DNA of 64,000 nt from Streptomyces broussonetiae. Its GTDB lineage: Bacteria; Actinomycetota; Actinomycetes; Streptomycetales; Streptomycetaceae. The stretch's first letter is position 1; every line of letters begins with the position of its first letter. The stretch is taken from assembly GCF_009796285.1 (NCBI RefSeq), contig NZ_CP047020.1:2232001-2296000 (forward strand), written 5' to 3'. This document shows, piece by piece, positions 43,374 through 50,939 of this stretch. The position numbers and the translations under genes are program-made. The notes beneath the pieces are model-generated. The model had not been told where the DNA came from. It saw nothing but the letters and a program-made list of their open reading frames with translations, and did no database searches.

Positions 43374-44110
43374 CGGGCCACCGGCTTGAGTACGTAACCC
43401 GCGCCGCGCACGGTGTGGATCATGGGCTCGCGGCCCGCGTCGACCTTTTTGCGCAGGTAGGAGATGTACAGCTCGACCACATGGGCCCGGCCGCCGAAGT
43501 CGTAGGACCAGACCCGGTCGAGGATCTGTGCCTTGCTGAGCACGCGACGCGGGTTGTGCATGAGGAAGCGGAGGAGTTCGAACTCGGTCGGCGACAGTTC
43601 GACCAGCTCACCGGCCCGGGTCACCTCGCGGGCCTCCTCGTCCATCACCAGGTCGCCCACGACCAGCCGCGGCCCGTCCTCCAGCTGGCGGGCCATGCCC
43701 GCGCGGCGCAGCAGGCCGCGCAGCCGGGCGACGACCTCCTCCAGGCTGAAGGGCTTGGTGACGTAGTCGTCGCCGCCCGCGGTGATGCCGGCGATCCGGT
43801 CCTCGACCGCGTCCCGTGCCGTGAGAAAGAGCACGCAGACGTCGGGCTTCACCTCGTGCAACCGGCGCAGTACGGCGAAACCGTCGGTGTCGGGGAGCAT
43901 CACGTCGAGGACGACGGCGTCGGGCAGCAGCTCGCGGGCGGCGCCGAGTGCGGCGGCGCCGTCGGCGGCGGCACGTACCTCCCAGCCCTCGTAGCGCAGG
44001 GCGCCGGTGAGCACCTCCGCGAGGTCGGGGTCGTCGTCGACGACGAGGACGCGCAGCGGGGTGCCGTCGGGGCGGGTGAGGGCGGGTCGGCCGGAACGGG
44101 TGGTGTTCAT
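43370..44110 (-). CDS. OmpR-family response regulator
   Basis: A 246-residue regulator. The receiver domain has VLVVDDDPD near residue 25, phosphorylation site Asp69 in VVLDVMLPDTDGF, and Lys in YVTKPFS. The winged-helix output domain has ELSPTEFELLRFLMHNPRRVLSK and HVVELYISYLRKKVD, ending VRGAGYVLKPV. ATG 44110 has GGGAGA before it; an in-frame start at 44125 is less likely. Together with the kinase at 41886 it forms a classical two-component pair. Confidence 0.92.
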   Translation of the reverse strand: MNTTRSGRPALTRPDGTPLRVLVVDDDPDLAEVLTGALRYEGWEVRAAADGAAALGAARELLPDAVVLDVMLPDTDGFAVLRRLHEVKPDVCVLFLTARDAVEDRIAGITAGGDDYVTKPFSLEEVVARLRGLLRRAGMARQLEDGPRLVVGDLVMDEEAREVTRAGELVELSPTEFELLRFLMHNPRRVLSKAQILDRVWSYDFGGRAHVVELYISYLRKKVDAGREPMIHTVRGAGYVLKPVAR

Positions 44111-44156
44111 CGCGTCTCCCAGCATCGCCCCTGCCGAGGGGTGGGTCCTACCGCCT

Positions 44157-44274
44157 CCCCTCTGAGTTTTCTGTGAGTGCGCTCACCACTGCGCACCCCG
44201 CCCCGCTGAACGCCGGATGAGAAACCCCTCTGAGTCCCCTGTCGAAAGCCCTGGTCAGCGGCGTCGCTCAGAGG
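44157..44274. promoter_or_regulatory. Repeated CCTCTGAG sites between regulator and reductase genes
   Basis: CCCCTCTGAGT occurs at 44157-44167 and again at 44225-44235, and the inverse CTCAGAGG at 44267-44274. Three copies in the 224-base divergent region are good candidates for response-regulator binding. Confidence 0.45.
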
Positions 44275-44334
44275 TGACTGAGAAATTTCCCGGGCACAGT
44301 GACCGGGCATGACGGACGAAAGGACGCTGAACCT

Positions 44335-45687
44335 ATGACCACGGTGGATGCGCGGCGGACGGCCCCGCCCGTGCCCTTGGCCGCACGGCGTTCCCCGGCG
44401 GGGCCCGTGCTGGCCGTGCTGTGGGCCGGGGCGGCGGGCGCGCTGGCGCTGTGGTGGTCCGGGACCGGTTCGGTGGTCGGCACGGCCGGCTGGCTGACCG
44501 GCGCCGGGCGGATCGCCGGGCTGCTGTGCGGGTACGCCTGCGCGGTGCTGGTCGGCCTGATGGCGCGGGTGCCGCTGCTGGAGAACCGGGTCGGCTCGGA
44601 CCGGGTGGCCCGCTGGCACGCGATGGCCGGCCGGTACACGGTCTGCCTGCTCGCCCTGCACGTCGTGCTGATCCTCGCCGGGTACGCCGCCCAGGACCAC
44701 GCGTCGTTCTGGCACGAGACGGTGACCGTCGTGCTGGACTATCCGGACATGCTCAAGGCCACCGCCGGCGCGCTGATCCTGCTCGCGGTCGGCATCACCT
44801 CGGCCCGGGCGGTGCGCCGCCGTACCAGCCACGAGTTCTGGTACTACGTCCACCTGCTCACCTACGCGGCCGTCTTCCTGGCCTTCTTCCACCAGCTGAC
44901 GCTGGGCGACGAGTTCAACGGCAAGCCGGTGGCGACCGCCCTGTGGTACGCGCTGTACCTGGGTGTCGCGGCCCTGGTGCTGTGGTTCCGGATCCTCGCC
45001 CCGGTCCGGCTCAACCGGCGCCACCGGCTGCGGGTCGAGTCGGTGCACCGGGAGGCGCCGGGTGTGTACTCGGTCGTCGTACGCGGCCGGCACCTGGACG
45101 AGCTGGGGGCACGGCCCGGGCAGTTCTTCCGCTGGCGGTTCCTCGGCGAGGGCATGGCCTGGACGTCGACGCCGTACTCGCTGTCGGCGCCGCCGCGCCC
45201 CGACCTGCTGCGCATCACCGTCAAGGCGCTCGGTGACCACAGCGCGGCCGTCCCGCTGCTGCGGCCCGGCACCCGGGTGTGGGCGGAGGGCCCCTACGGC
45301 TCGCTGACCGCCGAGCGGGCCACCAGTCACCGTTCGCTGCTGATCGCGGCCGGTGTCGGGGTCACCCCGCTGCGCGCACTGTTCGAGACGCTGCCCGGCG
45401 AGATCACCCTGCTGTACCGGGCGCGCGGTGCCGAGGATCTGGCGCTCGGCGGCGAGCTGGAGTCGATCGCCCGCCGGCGCGGCGCGCAGGTGCTGTTCGC
45501 GCTGAACGGGCCCGGCGGGGAGCGCCCGGACCTCTCGGCCGACGCACTGCGCGCGACGTTTCCCGGGATCGCCGGCCACGACGTCTATCTCTGCGGCCCG
45601 CACGGCTTCGCGCGGGACGTGTACGAGGCGCTGCGGGCGGCCGGGGTCCCGGACCGCCGGATCCACCACGAGTCGTTCGAGCTGTGA
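44335..45687 (+). CDS. Ferric-reductase-like membrane flavin oxidoreductase, copy 1
   Basis: A 450-residue protein with a six-helix ferric-reductase-like membrane domain (residues ~25-220). Candidate heme His are in RWHAMAGRYTVCLLALH and WYYVHLLTYAAVFLAFFHQ. An FAD/NAD(P)H reductase of the FNR type follows: GQFFRWRFL and TPYSLSAPP for flavin, LLIAAGVGVTPLRALFE for nucleotide, and DVYLCGPHGF near the end. Electrons pass from cytoplasmic NAD(P)H across the membrane. It is first in an operon with FMN-binding proteins and apbE. ATG 44335 has only a weak ribosome site. Confidence 0.9.
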   Translation: MTTVDARRTAPPVPLAARRSPAGPVLAVLWAGAAGALALWWSGTGSVVGTAGWLTGAGRIAGLLCGYACAVLVGLMARVPLLENRVGSDRVARWHAMAGRYTVCLLALHVVLILAGYAAQDHASFWHETVTVVLDYPDMLKATAGALILLAVGITSARAVRRRTSHEFWYYVHLLTYAAVFLAFFHQLTLGDEFNGKPVATALWYALYLGVAALVLWFRILAPVRLNRRHRLRVESVHREAPGVYSVVVRGRHLDELGARPGQFFRWRFLGEGMAWTSTPYSLSAPPRPDLLRITVKALGDHSAAVPLLRPGTRVWAEGPYGSLTAERATSHRSLLIAAGVGVTPLRALFETLPGEITLLYRARGAEDLALGGELESIARRRGAQVLFALNGPGGERPDLSADALRATFPGIAGHDVYLCGPHGFARDVYEALRAAGVPDRRIHHESFEL

Positions 45688-45733
45688 CCGTTTCGAGAGT
45701 TCCGAGAGCTGCGAGAGTTGTGAGGCCCCAGAC

Positions 45734-46225
45734 GTGCACGCGTTGAGGAAGAACCGCCCGCTCCGTCGGATCGTGCTGGCCAGTGCCGCGACGGTCTGCG
45801 GAACGGTGCTGCTGCTGTCGCTGAAGCCGCACGCCAGCCCCGCGCTGGCCACGGCCGACGCCAAGTCGCCGGCCGTATCGAGCGGTTCGGCCCCTTCGAG
45901 TGCCCCGGGCCCCTCCGCCTCGGGTGCGAAGAACGGCACCAGGACCGGCACGAGGACAGCCACCGGCGACACCGTCCAGACCCGCTGGGGCCCGGTCCAG
46001 GTGCGGGTGACGGTCAAGGGCGGCAGGCTCACGGACGTGACGGCCCTGCAGTACCCGCAGGACAACCCGCACGACCAGGAGATCAACAGCTACGCCCTCC
46101 CCCAGCTGCGGCGCGAGGCGCTGGCCGCGCAGGGCGCGCAGATCGACATGGTCTCGGGCGCCACCTACACCAGCACCGGCTACCGGCAGTCACTGCAGTC
46201 CGCACTGGACGCGGCAGGCCGCTGA
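45734..46225 (+). CDS. Exported FMN-binding-domain protein, copy 1
   Basis: A 163-residue protein with an N-terminal membrane anchor or signal (RRIVLASAATVCGTVLLLSL), a ~45-residue Ser/Ala/Gly/Thr linker, then one FMN-binding domain (VQTRWGPVQVRVTVKGGRLTDV to the end). The flavin attachment motif is SGATYTSTGY; ApbE adds FMN to the Thr here. It is most likely the extracytoplasmic electron acceptor of the reductase encoded just before. GTG 45734. Confidence 0.88.
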   Translation: MHALRKNRPLRRIVLASAATVCGTVLLLSLKPHASPALATADAKSPAVSSGSAPSSAPGPSASGAKNGTRTGTRTATGDTVQTRWGPVQVRVTVKGGRLTDVTALQYPQDNPHDQEINSYALPQLRREALAAQGAQIDMVSGATYTSTGYRQSLQSALDAAGR

Positions 46226-46284
46226 ACACTCGGCGCATGCGGCACGTACCTGTGGGCCAAGGGCCGAGTCCCCACGGAGGAACC

Positions 46285-47667
46285 GTGACCACCACCCTCG
46301 CCGGCGGCCGTGCCGCCCGCCGACAGACGATGCGCCGCATCCGCCCGCGCCGCTCCCCGGCCGTCCCGCTGCTGCTCGCCGTGTGGGCGGGCGCGGTGGC
46401 CGTGCTGTGGCTGTGGTGGCACAACACACCGTCCATCGCCGACGACACCGGCCGGATCGTCAACGCGGGCCGGATCACCGGTCTGCTCGCCGGCTATCTG
46501 ATGGCGCTGGTCGTCCTCCAGATGGCCCGCGTCCCTGCGCTGGAGCGGCGGGTCGGCTCGGACCGGGTGGCCCGCTGGCACGCGATGAGCGGCCGCTACA
46601 CGCTCTGCCTGGTCGTCGCGCACGTGTTCCTCATCATGTGGGGGTACGCGCGCCAGGCGGGCAAGTCGCTGAGCTACATCGTCCAGCAGACCGTCGACTC
46701 CATCAATCAGCTGCCCGACATGGGCAAGGCGGCCATCGGCGCCGGGCTGTTCGTGCTCATCGGGCTGACCTCGATCGGCGCGGTGCGCCGCCGGCTGCCG
46801 TACGACACCTGGTACCACGTGCATCTGCTGACCTACGCGGCGGTGTTCCTGACGTTCTGGCACCAGATCACCGACGGCAACGACTTCGCGCTCGAGCCGG
46901 TCACCAAGACCTTCTGGTACGGCCTGTACGGCTCGGTGACCGCGCTGGTGATCTGGTACCGGATCCTCACCCCGATCCGGCTGAACGTCCGGCACCGGAT
47001 GCGGGTCGAGGCGGTCGTCGAGGAGACGCCGGGCATTGTGTCGGTGCTGATCAGCGGGCAGAAGCTGCACCGGATGGGGGCCGAGGCGGGCCAGTTCTTC
47101 CGCTGGCGGTTCCTGGCCCCCGGGATGCGCTTCAGCTCGCACCCGTACTCGCTGTCGGCGGCGCCCCGCCCGGACATGCTGCGGATCACCGTGAAGGCGA
47201 TCGGCGACCACAGCGCCCGGCTGCGCGAACTGACGCCCGGCACCCGGGTGTGGGCCGAGGGCCCCTACGGGGCGATGACCGCGCAGCGCCGCAGCCGGGG
47301 CAAGGTGCTGCTGGTCGCGGGCGGGGTCGGGATCACTCCGATGCGGGCGCTGTTCGAGACCCTGCCCGGCGCGGCCGGGGACATCACGCTGCTCTACCGG
47401 GCCAACACCACGCAGGACCTGGCCCTGTGGGACGAGCTGGCGAAGATCGCCGACGAGCGCGGTGCCCGGCTGATGTACGCGGTGAACAGCCCGGAGGGCG
47501 AGCGGCCGGACATCTCCGCGGAGAACCTCCAGCGGAAGATCCCTGACATCGACCGGCACGATGTCTTCATGTGCGGTCCGGCCGGGTTCGCACAGTCGGT
47601 GTACGAGGCGCTGCGCGGCGCGGGAGTCCCCGCCCGCCGCATCCACCACGAGTCGTTCGAGATGTGA
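46285..47667 (+). CDS. Ferric-reductase-like membrane flavin oxidoreductase, copy 2
   Basis: A 460-residue paralogue of the gene at 44335, with the same order: six membrane helices, candidate heme His (RWHAMSGRYTLCLVVAH, WYHVHLLTYAAVFLTFWHQ), then the FAD/NAD(P)H domain (GQFFRWRFL, HPYSLSAAP, VAGGVGITPMRALFE, DVFMCGPAGF). GGAGG precedes GTG 46285. Long shared stretches, down to the last residues (RRIHHESFE), show a recent duplication together with the FMN-binding gene. Confidence 0.9.
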   Translation: MTTTLAGGRAARRQTMRRIRPRRSPAVPLLLAVWAGAVAVLWLWWHNTPSIADDTGRIVNAGRITGLLAGYLMALVVLQMARVPALERRVGSDRVARWHAMSGRYTLCLVVAHVFLIMWGYARQAGKSLSYIVQQTVDSINQLPDMGKAAIGAGLFVLIGLTSIGAVRRRLPYDTWYHVHLLTYAAVFLTFWHQITDGNDFALEPVTKTFWYGLYGSVTALVIWYRILTPIRLNVRHRMRVEAVVEETPGIVSVLISGQKLHRMGAEAGQFFRWRFLAPGMRFSSHPYSLSAAPRPDMLRITVKAIGDHSARLRELTPGTRVWAEGPYGAMTAQRRSRGKVLLVAGGVGITPMRALFETLPGAAGDITLLYRANTTQDLALWDELAKIADERGARLMYAVNSPEGERPDISAENLQRKIPDIDRHDVFMCGPAGFAQSVYEALRGAGVPARRIHHESFEM

Positions 47668-47685
47668 GCGGGAGCTGTCACAGAG

Positions 47686-48537
47686 ATGAGGAAGAGCCAC
47701 CCCCTTCGGCGGATCGTGCTGGTCACGGCCGCGAGCGTGTCCGGCGTCGTGCTGCTGCTGTCGCTGAAGCCGGCATCCGATCCGACGTCGGCCGCGGCGG
47801 GCGCCGCCCCGCAGCAGACCGCGGGGGCGCAGGCCTCGACACAGGGCGGGACGCAGCCGGCCGGCGCGACCACCGGCACGGTGACCGGTGACGCGACGCA
47901 GACGCAGTACGGGGTCGTGCAGGTACGGCTGACCGTCGCGGGCGGGAAGATCACCCACGCACAGGCGGTCCAGGCGCCGAGGGGCGGCCTGAGCGACCAG
48001 AAGACGGCGAAGGCCGTCCCCAAGCTCAACCAGGAGGCCGTGGCGGCGCAGAGCGCCCGGATCGACGCGGTGTCCGGGGCGACGTACACGAGCAACGGCT
48101 ACAAGAAGTCGCTCCAGTCGGCGCTGGACAGGATGAAGTCGGCCGGATCGGCGGGCTCCTCGGGCTCGGCAGGTGCTTCGGGTACCGCCGGCTCCTCGGG
48201 TTCTTCCGGCTCTTCCGGCTCCTCGCGTTCTTCGGGCTCCTCCGGCTCCTCGGGTGCCGCGCAGGCCCGTACGGTCACCGGGAAGGTCGCGCAGACCCAG
48301 TACGGTCCGGTGCAGGTGCGGATCACCGTGAGCGGCGGCAGGATCGCCCAGGCCTCGGCCGTCCAGGCACCCAAGGGCGGCCTGAGCGATCAGAAGACGG
48401 CGATGGCCGTCCCCAAGCTCAACCAGGAGGCCGTGGCGGCCGGAAGCGCGACCATCGACACCGTCTCCGGAGCCACCTACACCAGCACCGGCTACAAGCA
48501 GTCGCTCCAGTCGGCGCTGGACCAGGCCGGTGGCTGA
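47686..48537 (+). CDS. Exported double FMN-binding-domain protein
   Basis: A 283-residue protein: N-terminal anchor (RRIVLVTAASVSGVVLLLSLKP), linker, FMN-binding domain 1 ending SGATYTSNGY (residues ~60-145), a ~50-residue Ser/Gly linker made of repeated SSGS units, and FMN-binding domain 2 ending SGATYTSTGY (to residue 283). The two domains share APKGGLSDQKTA / VPKLNQEAVAA blocks, so this gene arose by internal duplication. It should carry two covalently bound FMN groups and could act as a flavin relay. Confidence 0.88.
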   Translation: MRKSHPLRRIVLVTAASVSGVVLLLSLKPASDPTSAAAGAAPQQTAGAQASTQGGTQPAGATTGTVTGDATQTQYGVVQVRLTVAGGKITHAQAVQAPRGGLSDQKTAKAVPKLNQEAVAAQSARIDAVSGATYTSNGYKKSLQSALDRMKSAGSAGSSGSAGASGTAGSSGSSGSSGSSRSSGSSGSSGAAQARTVTGKVAQTQYGPVQVRITVSGGRIAQASAVQAPKGGLSDQKTAMAVPKLNQEAVAAGSATIDTVSGATYTSTGYKQSLQSALDQAGG

Positions 48538-49333
48538 CACGGTGACCGGGCCGGCCGATGCTCCCGCCGCGGTGCGCCATGCGGAGGAGGTCATGGGGAC
48601 GGTCTTCTCCTTCGACGTCCGCGGCGGGGAACACCGAGCGGTACACGCGGCGCTGGCGGAGGCGGTCGCGGGCCTGCACCGGGTCGACGCGCTCTTCTCC
48701 ACCTACCGCGAGGACAGCGAGGTCTCCCGGCTGGCCCGGGGTGAACTGACCGTCGCCGAGTGCGCTCCCGAGCTGGCCGAGGTGCTGGAGCTGGCGGCCG
48801 AGGCGGAGCGGGTGAGCGAGGGCTGGTTCAGCCCGCGTTACCGGGGTGCCCTGGATCCCACCGGCATCGTCAAGGGCTGGGCCGCCGAGCGGGCGGCACG
48901 GCGGCTGGCGGAGGTCGACGGGGTGTGCGGGGTCAGCGTCAACGGCGGTGGGGACGTGCAGCTGCTCGGCTCCCCGGAGCCGCAGCGGCCGTGGCGGGTG
49001 GGGGTGGCCGATCCGCTGCGGCCGGGCGGCCTTGCGGCGGTGGTCTCGGCGGCGGGGGTGGCCGAGCTGTCGGTGGCGACCTCGGGTACGGCCGAGCGCG
49101 GCGCGCACATCGTGGATCCGCGCACGGGGAAGCCCGCGGTGACGGACCTGGTCGCCGTGACGGTGGTCGGGCCGCGGCTGACATGGGTGGACTGCTGGGC
49201 CACGGCGGCCTTCGCCATGGGCTCGCGGGCCGGATCCGCGTGGCTGGAGTCCCTGCCGGACGTGGAGGGCCTGCTGATCACCGCGGGCGACGAGGTGCGC
49301 TGCACCGGGGGGCTGGCGGCACGGCTGGGCTGA
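48530..49333 (+). CDS. apbE: FAD:protein FMN transferase ApbE
   Basis: A 267-residue ApbE-family enzyme. It has EEVMGTVFSFDVRG at the start, RVDALFSTYREDSEVSRL, the substrate loop LDPTGIVKGWAAERAA, VNGGGDVQLLG, and ATSGTAERGAHIVDPRTG with the metal-binding end. It transfers FMN from FAD to a Thr in the DgATtT-type motif, exactly as in the neighbouring FMN-binding proteins. GTG 48530 overlaps the upstream gene by eight bases. No export signal is obvious. Confidence 0.9.
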   Translation: MADTVTGPADAPAAVRHAEEVMGTVFSFDVRGGEHRAVHAALAEAVAGLHRVDALFSTYREDSEVSRLARGELTVAECAPELAEVLELAAEAERVSEGWFSPRYRGALDPTGIVKGWAAERAARRLAEVDGVCGVSVNGGGDVQLLGSPEPQRPWRVGVADPLRPGGLAAVVSAAGVAELSVATSGTAERGAHIVDPRTGKPAVTDLVAVTVVGPRLTWVDCWATAAFAMGSRAGSAWLESLPDVEGLLITAGDEVRCTGGLAARLG

Positions 49334-49407
49334 CCGCGAGGTTTTCCGGCGAGGTTACCGGGAGTGGTCCTCGGACGGGATTGTCCGCCCCCCCCGTTAT
49401 CTTCTTC

Positions 49408-49428
49408 GCGGTTCCGCAACGGGACCGC
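49408..49428 (+). terminator. Weak hairpin after apbE
   Basis: GCGGTTCC pairs with GGGACCGC around five bases, ~75 bases past the apbE stop. It lacks a T run. It probably marks host sequence just left of the first IS element. Confidence 0.4.
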
Positions 49429-49439
49429 TGGCCTCCGGG

Positions 49440-49657
49440 CCCGGCATGACTGTTCCCCCCTGTCGAAGAGATGACCTGGGGGGTGGTGTCACCGGGCCCG
49501 GGAGGCGCCGTTGGAGACGCTGATGAGAGGTCCGACTACCGCCTGGCCTGGTGCAATGCCCGGCCGCTTGCGGGCGGCAGGTCTGCATAACGTGGATGCG
49601 CGCATACGACGCCAACGCCCTGGCCAGCACCGCACGAACCCCGTTCGGGAGGATGGG
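49440..49657 (+). ncRNA. Candidate bridge RNA region of IS110 element 1
   Basis: About 215 bases upstream of the transposase are non-coding in appearance and hold several GC stems (for example GCCCGGCCGC/GCGGGCGGC). In IS110-group elements such as IS621 a bridge RNA that pairs with both target and donor DNA comes from exactly this place. No loops were assigned. Confidence 0.35.
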
Positions 49658-50860
49658 TTGGACGACATCGACGACGTGGGCGTCTTTCTCGGTCTGGACG
49701 TCGGCAAGAGCGCCCATCACGGGCACGGGCTGACCCCGGCCGGGAAGAAGGTCTTCGACAAGCAGCTGCCCAACAGCGAGCCGAAATTGCGGGCCGTCTT
49801 CGACAAGCTGGCCACGAAGTTCGGCACCGTGCTGGTGATCGTGGACCAGCCCGCCTCGATCGGAGCCCTGCCTCTGACGGTCGCCCGGGACGCCGGCTGC
49901 AAGGTTGCCTACCTGCCCGGACTCTCGATGCGGCGGATCGCCGATCTCTACCCGGGCGAGGCGAAGACCGACGCCCGCGACGCGGCCGTGATCGCTGACG
50001 CCGCGAGGACGATGCCGCACACCCTGCGCTCGCTGGAACTGACCGACGAGATCACCGCCGAGCTGACCGTGCTGGCGGGCTTCGACCAGGACCTGGCGGC
50101 AGAGGCCACCCGCACCTCCAACCGGATACGCGGCCTGCTCACCCAGTTCCACCCCAGCCTGGAACGCGTCCTCGGGCCGCGTCTGGACCACCCGGCCGTG
50201 ACCTGGCTGCTGGAACGCTACGGATCTCCGGCCGCCCTGCGAAAGGCCGGTCGTCGCAGGCTGGTTGAAGTCATCCGGCCCAAGGCCCCGCGCATGGCTC
50301 AGCGACTGATCGACGAGATCTTCGACGCCCTCGACGAGCAGACCGTCGTCGTCCCCGGGACCGGCACGCTCGACCTCGTGATCCCGTCGCTGGCCCGCTC
50401 GCTAGCGGCCGTCCACGAACAGCGACGAGCTCTGGAAACACAGATCGGGCAACTGCTGGAGGCTCACCCTCTTTCCGCGGTCCTGACCTCGATTCCGGGG
50501 GTCGCGGTCAGGACCGCCGCCACTTTGCTGGTCACCGTCGGCGACGGCACCAGCTTCCCCACCGCCGCCCACCTGGCCTCCTACGCCGGCCTCGCACCGA
50601 CGACGAAGTCGTCCGGGACCTCGATCCACGGCGAACACGCGCCCAGAGGCGGCAACCGGCAGCTCAAACGCGCGATGTTCCTGTCCGCATTCGCCGCCCT
50701 GCACGATCCCGCCTCCCGCACCTACTACGACCGCTGCCGAGCCCGCGGGAAGACCCACACCCAGGCACTTCTCCGCCTGGCACGCCAGCGGATCAACGTG
50801 CTGTTCGCGATGCTCCGCGACGGCACCTTCTACGAACCCAGAACCCCACGCCTCGCTTGA
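49658..50860 (+). CDS. IS110-family transposase (element 1)
   Basis: A 400-residue DEDD recombinase. The RuvC-like N-terminal domain has FLGLDVGKSAHHG (first Asp), VIVDQPASIG (second acidic) and GEAKTDARDAAVIAD (last two acidic). The C-terminal transposase-20 domain has SIPGVAVRTAATLL (helix-hairpin-helix-like) and SSGTSIHGEHAPRGGNRQLKRAMF, which holds the catalytic Ser. It looks intact. I chose TTG 49658, with GGGAGGAT before it, because the upstream part of the frame overlaps the putative bridge RNA. It lies in the same direction as element 2. Confidence 0.88.
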   Translation: MDDIDDVGVFLGLDVGKSAHHGHGLTPAGKKVFDKQLPNSEPKLRAVFDKLATKFGTVLVIVDQPASIGALPLTVARDAGCKVAYLPGLSMRRIADLYPGEAKTDARDAAVIADAARTMPHTLRSLELTDEITAELTVLAGFDQDLAAEATRTSNRIRGLLTQFHPSLERVLGPRLDHPAVTWLLERYGSPAALRKAGRRRLVEVIRPKAPRMAQRLIDEIFDALDEQTVVVPGTGTLDLVIPSLARSLAAVHEQRRALETQIGQLLEAHPLSAVLTSIPGVAVRTAATLLVTVGDGTSFPTAAHLASYAGLAPTTKSSGTSIHGEHAPRGGNRQLKRAMFLSAFAALHDPASRTYYDRCRARGKTHTQALLRLARQRINVLFAMLRDGTFYEPRTPRLA

Positions 50861-50939
50861 CGAAATGTGAGTCTTCATCTGGCTGGTCCGGGACCGGCTG
50901 GCAGGGTTGACGTCGGTCGCCTCGTCGTAGTCGTGACTC

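Larger units (their letters stand above)
49430..50930 (+). mobile_element. IS110-family element 1 (ends approximate)
   Basis: Inferred from the complete transposase gene and flanking non-coding DNA in the convergent gap between apbE and argR. IS110 elements have no clear terminal inverted repeats, so ends cannot be set from one copy. The left end lies after ~49430 and the right end before ~50940. Confidence 0.6.
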
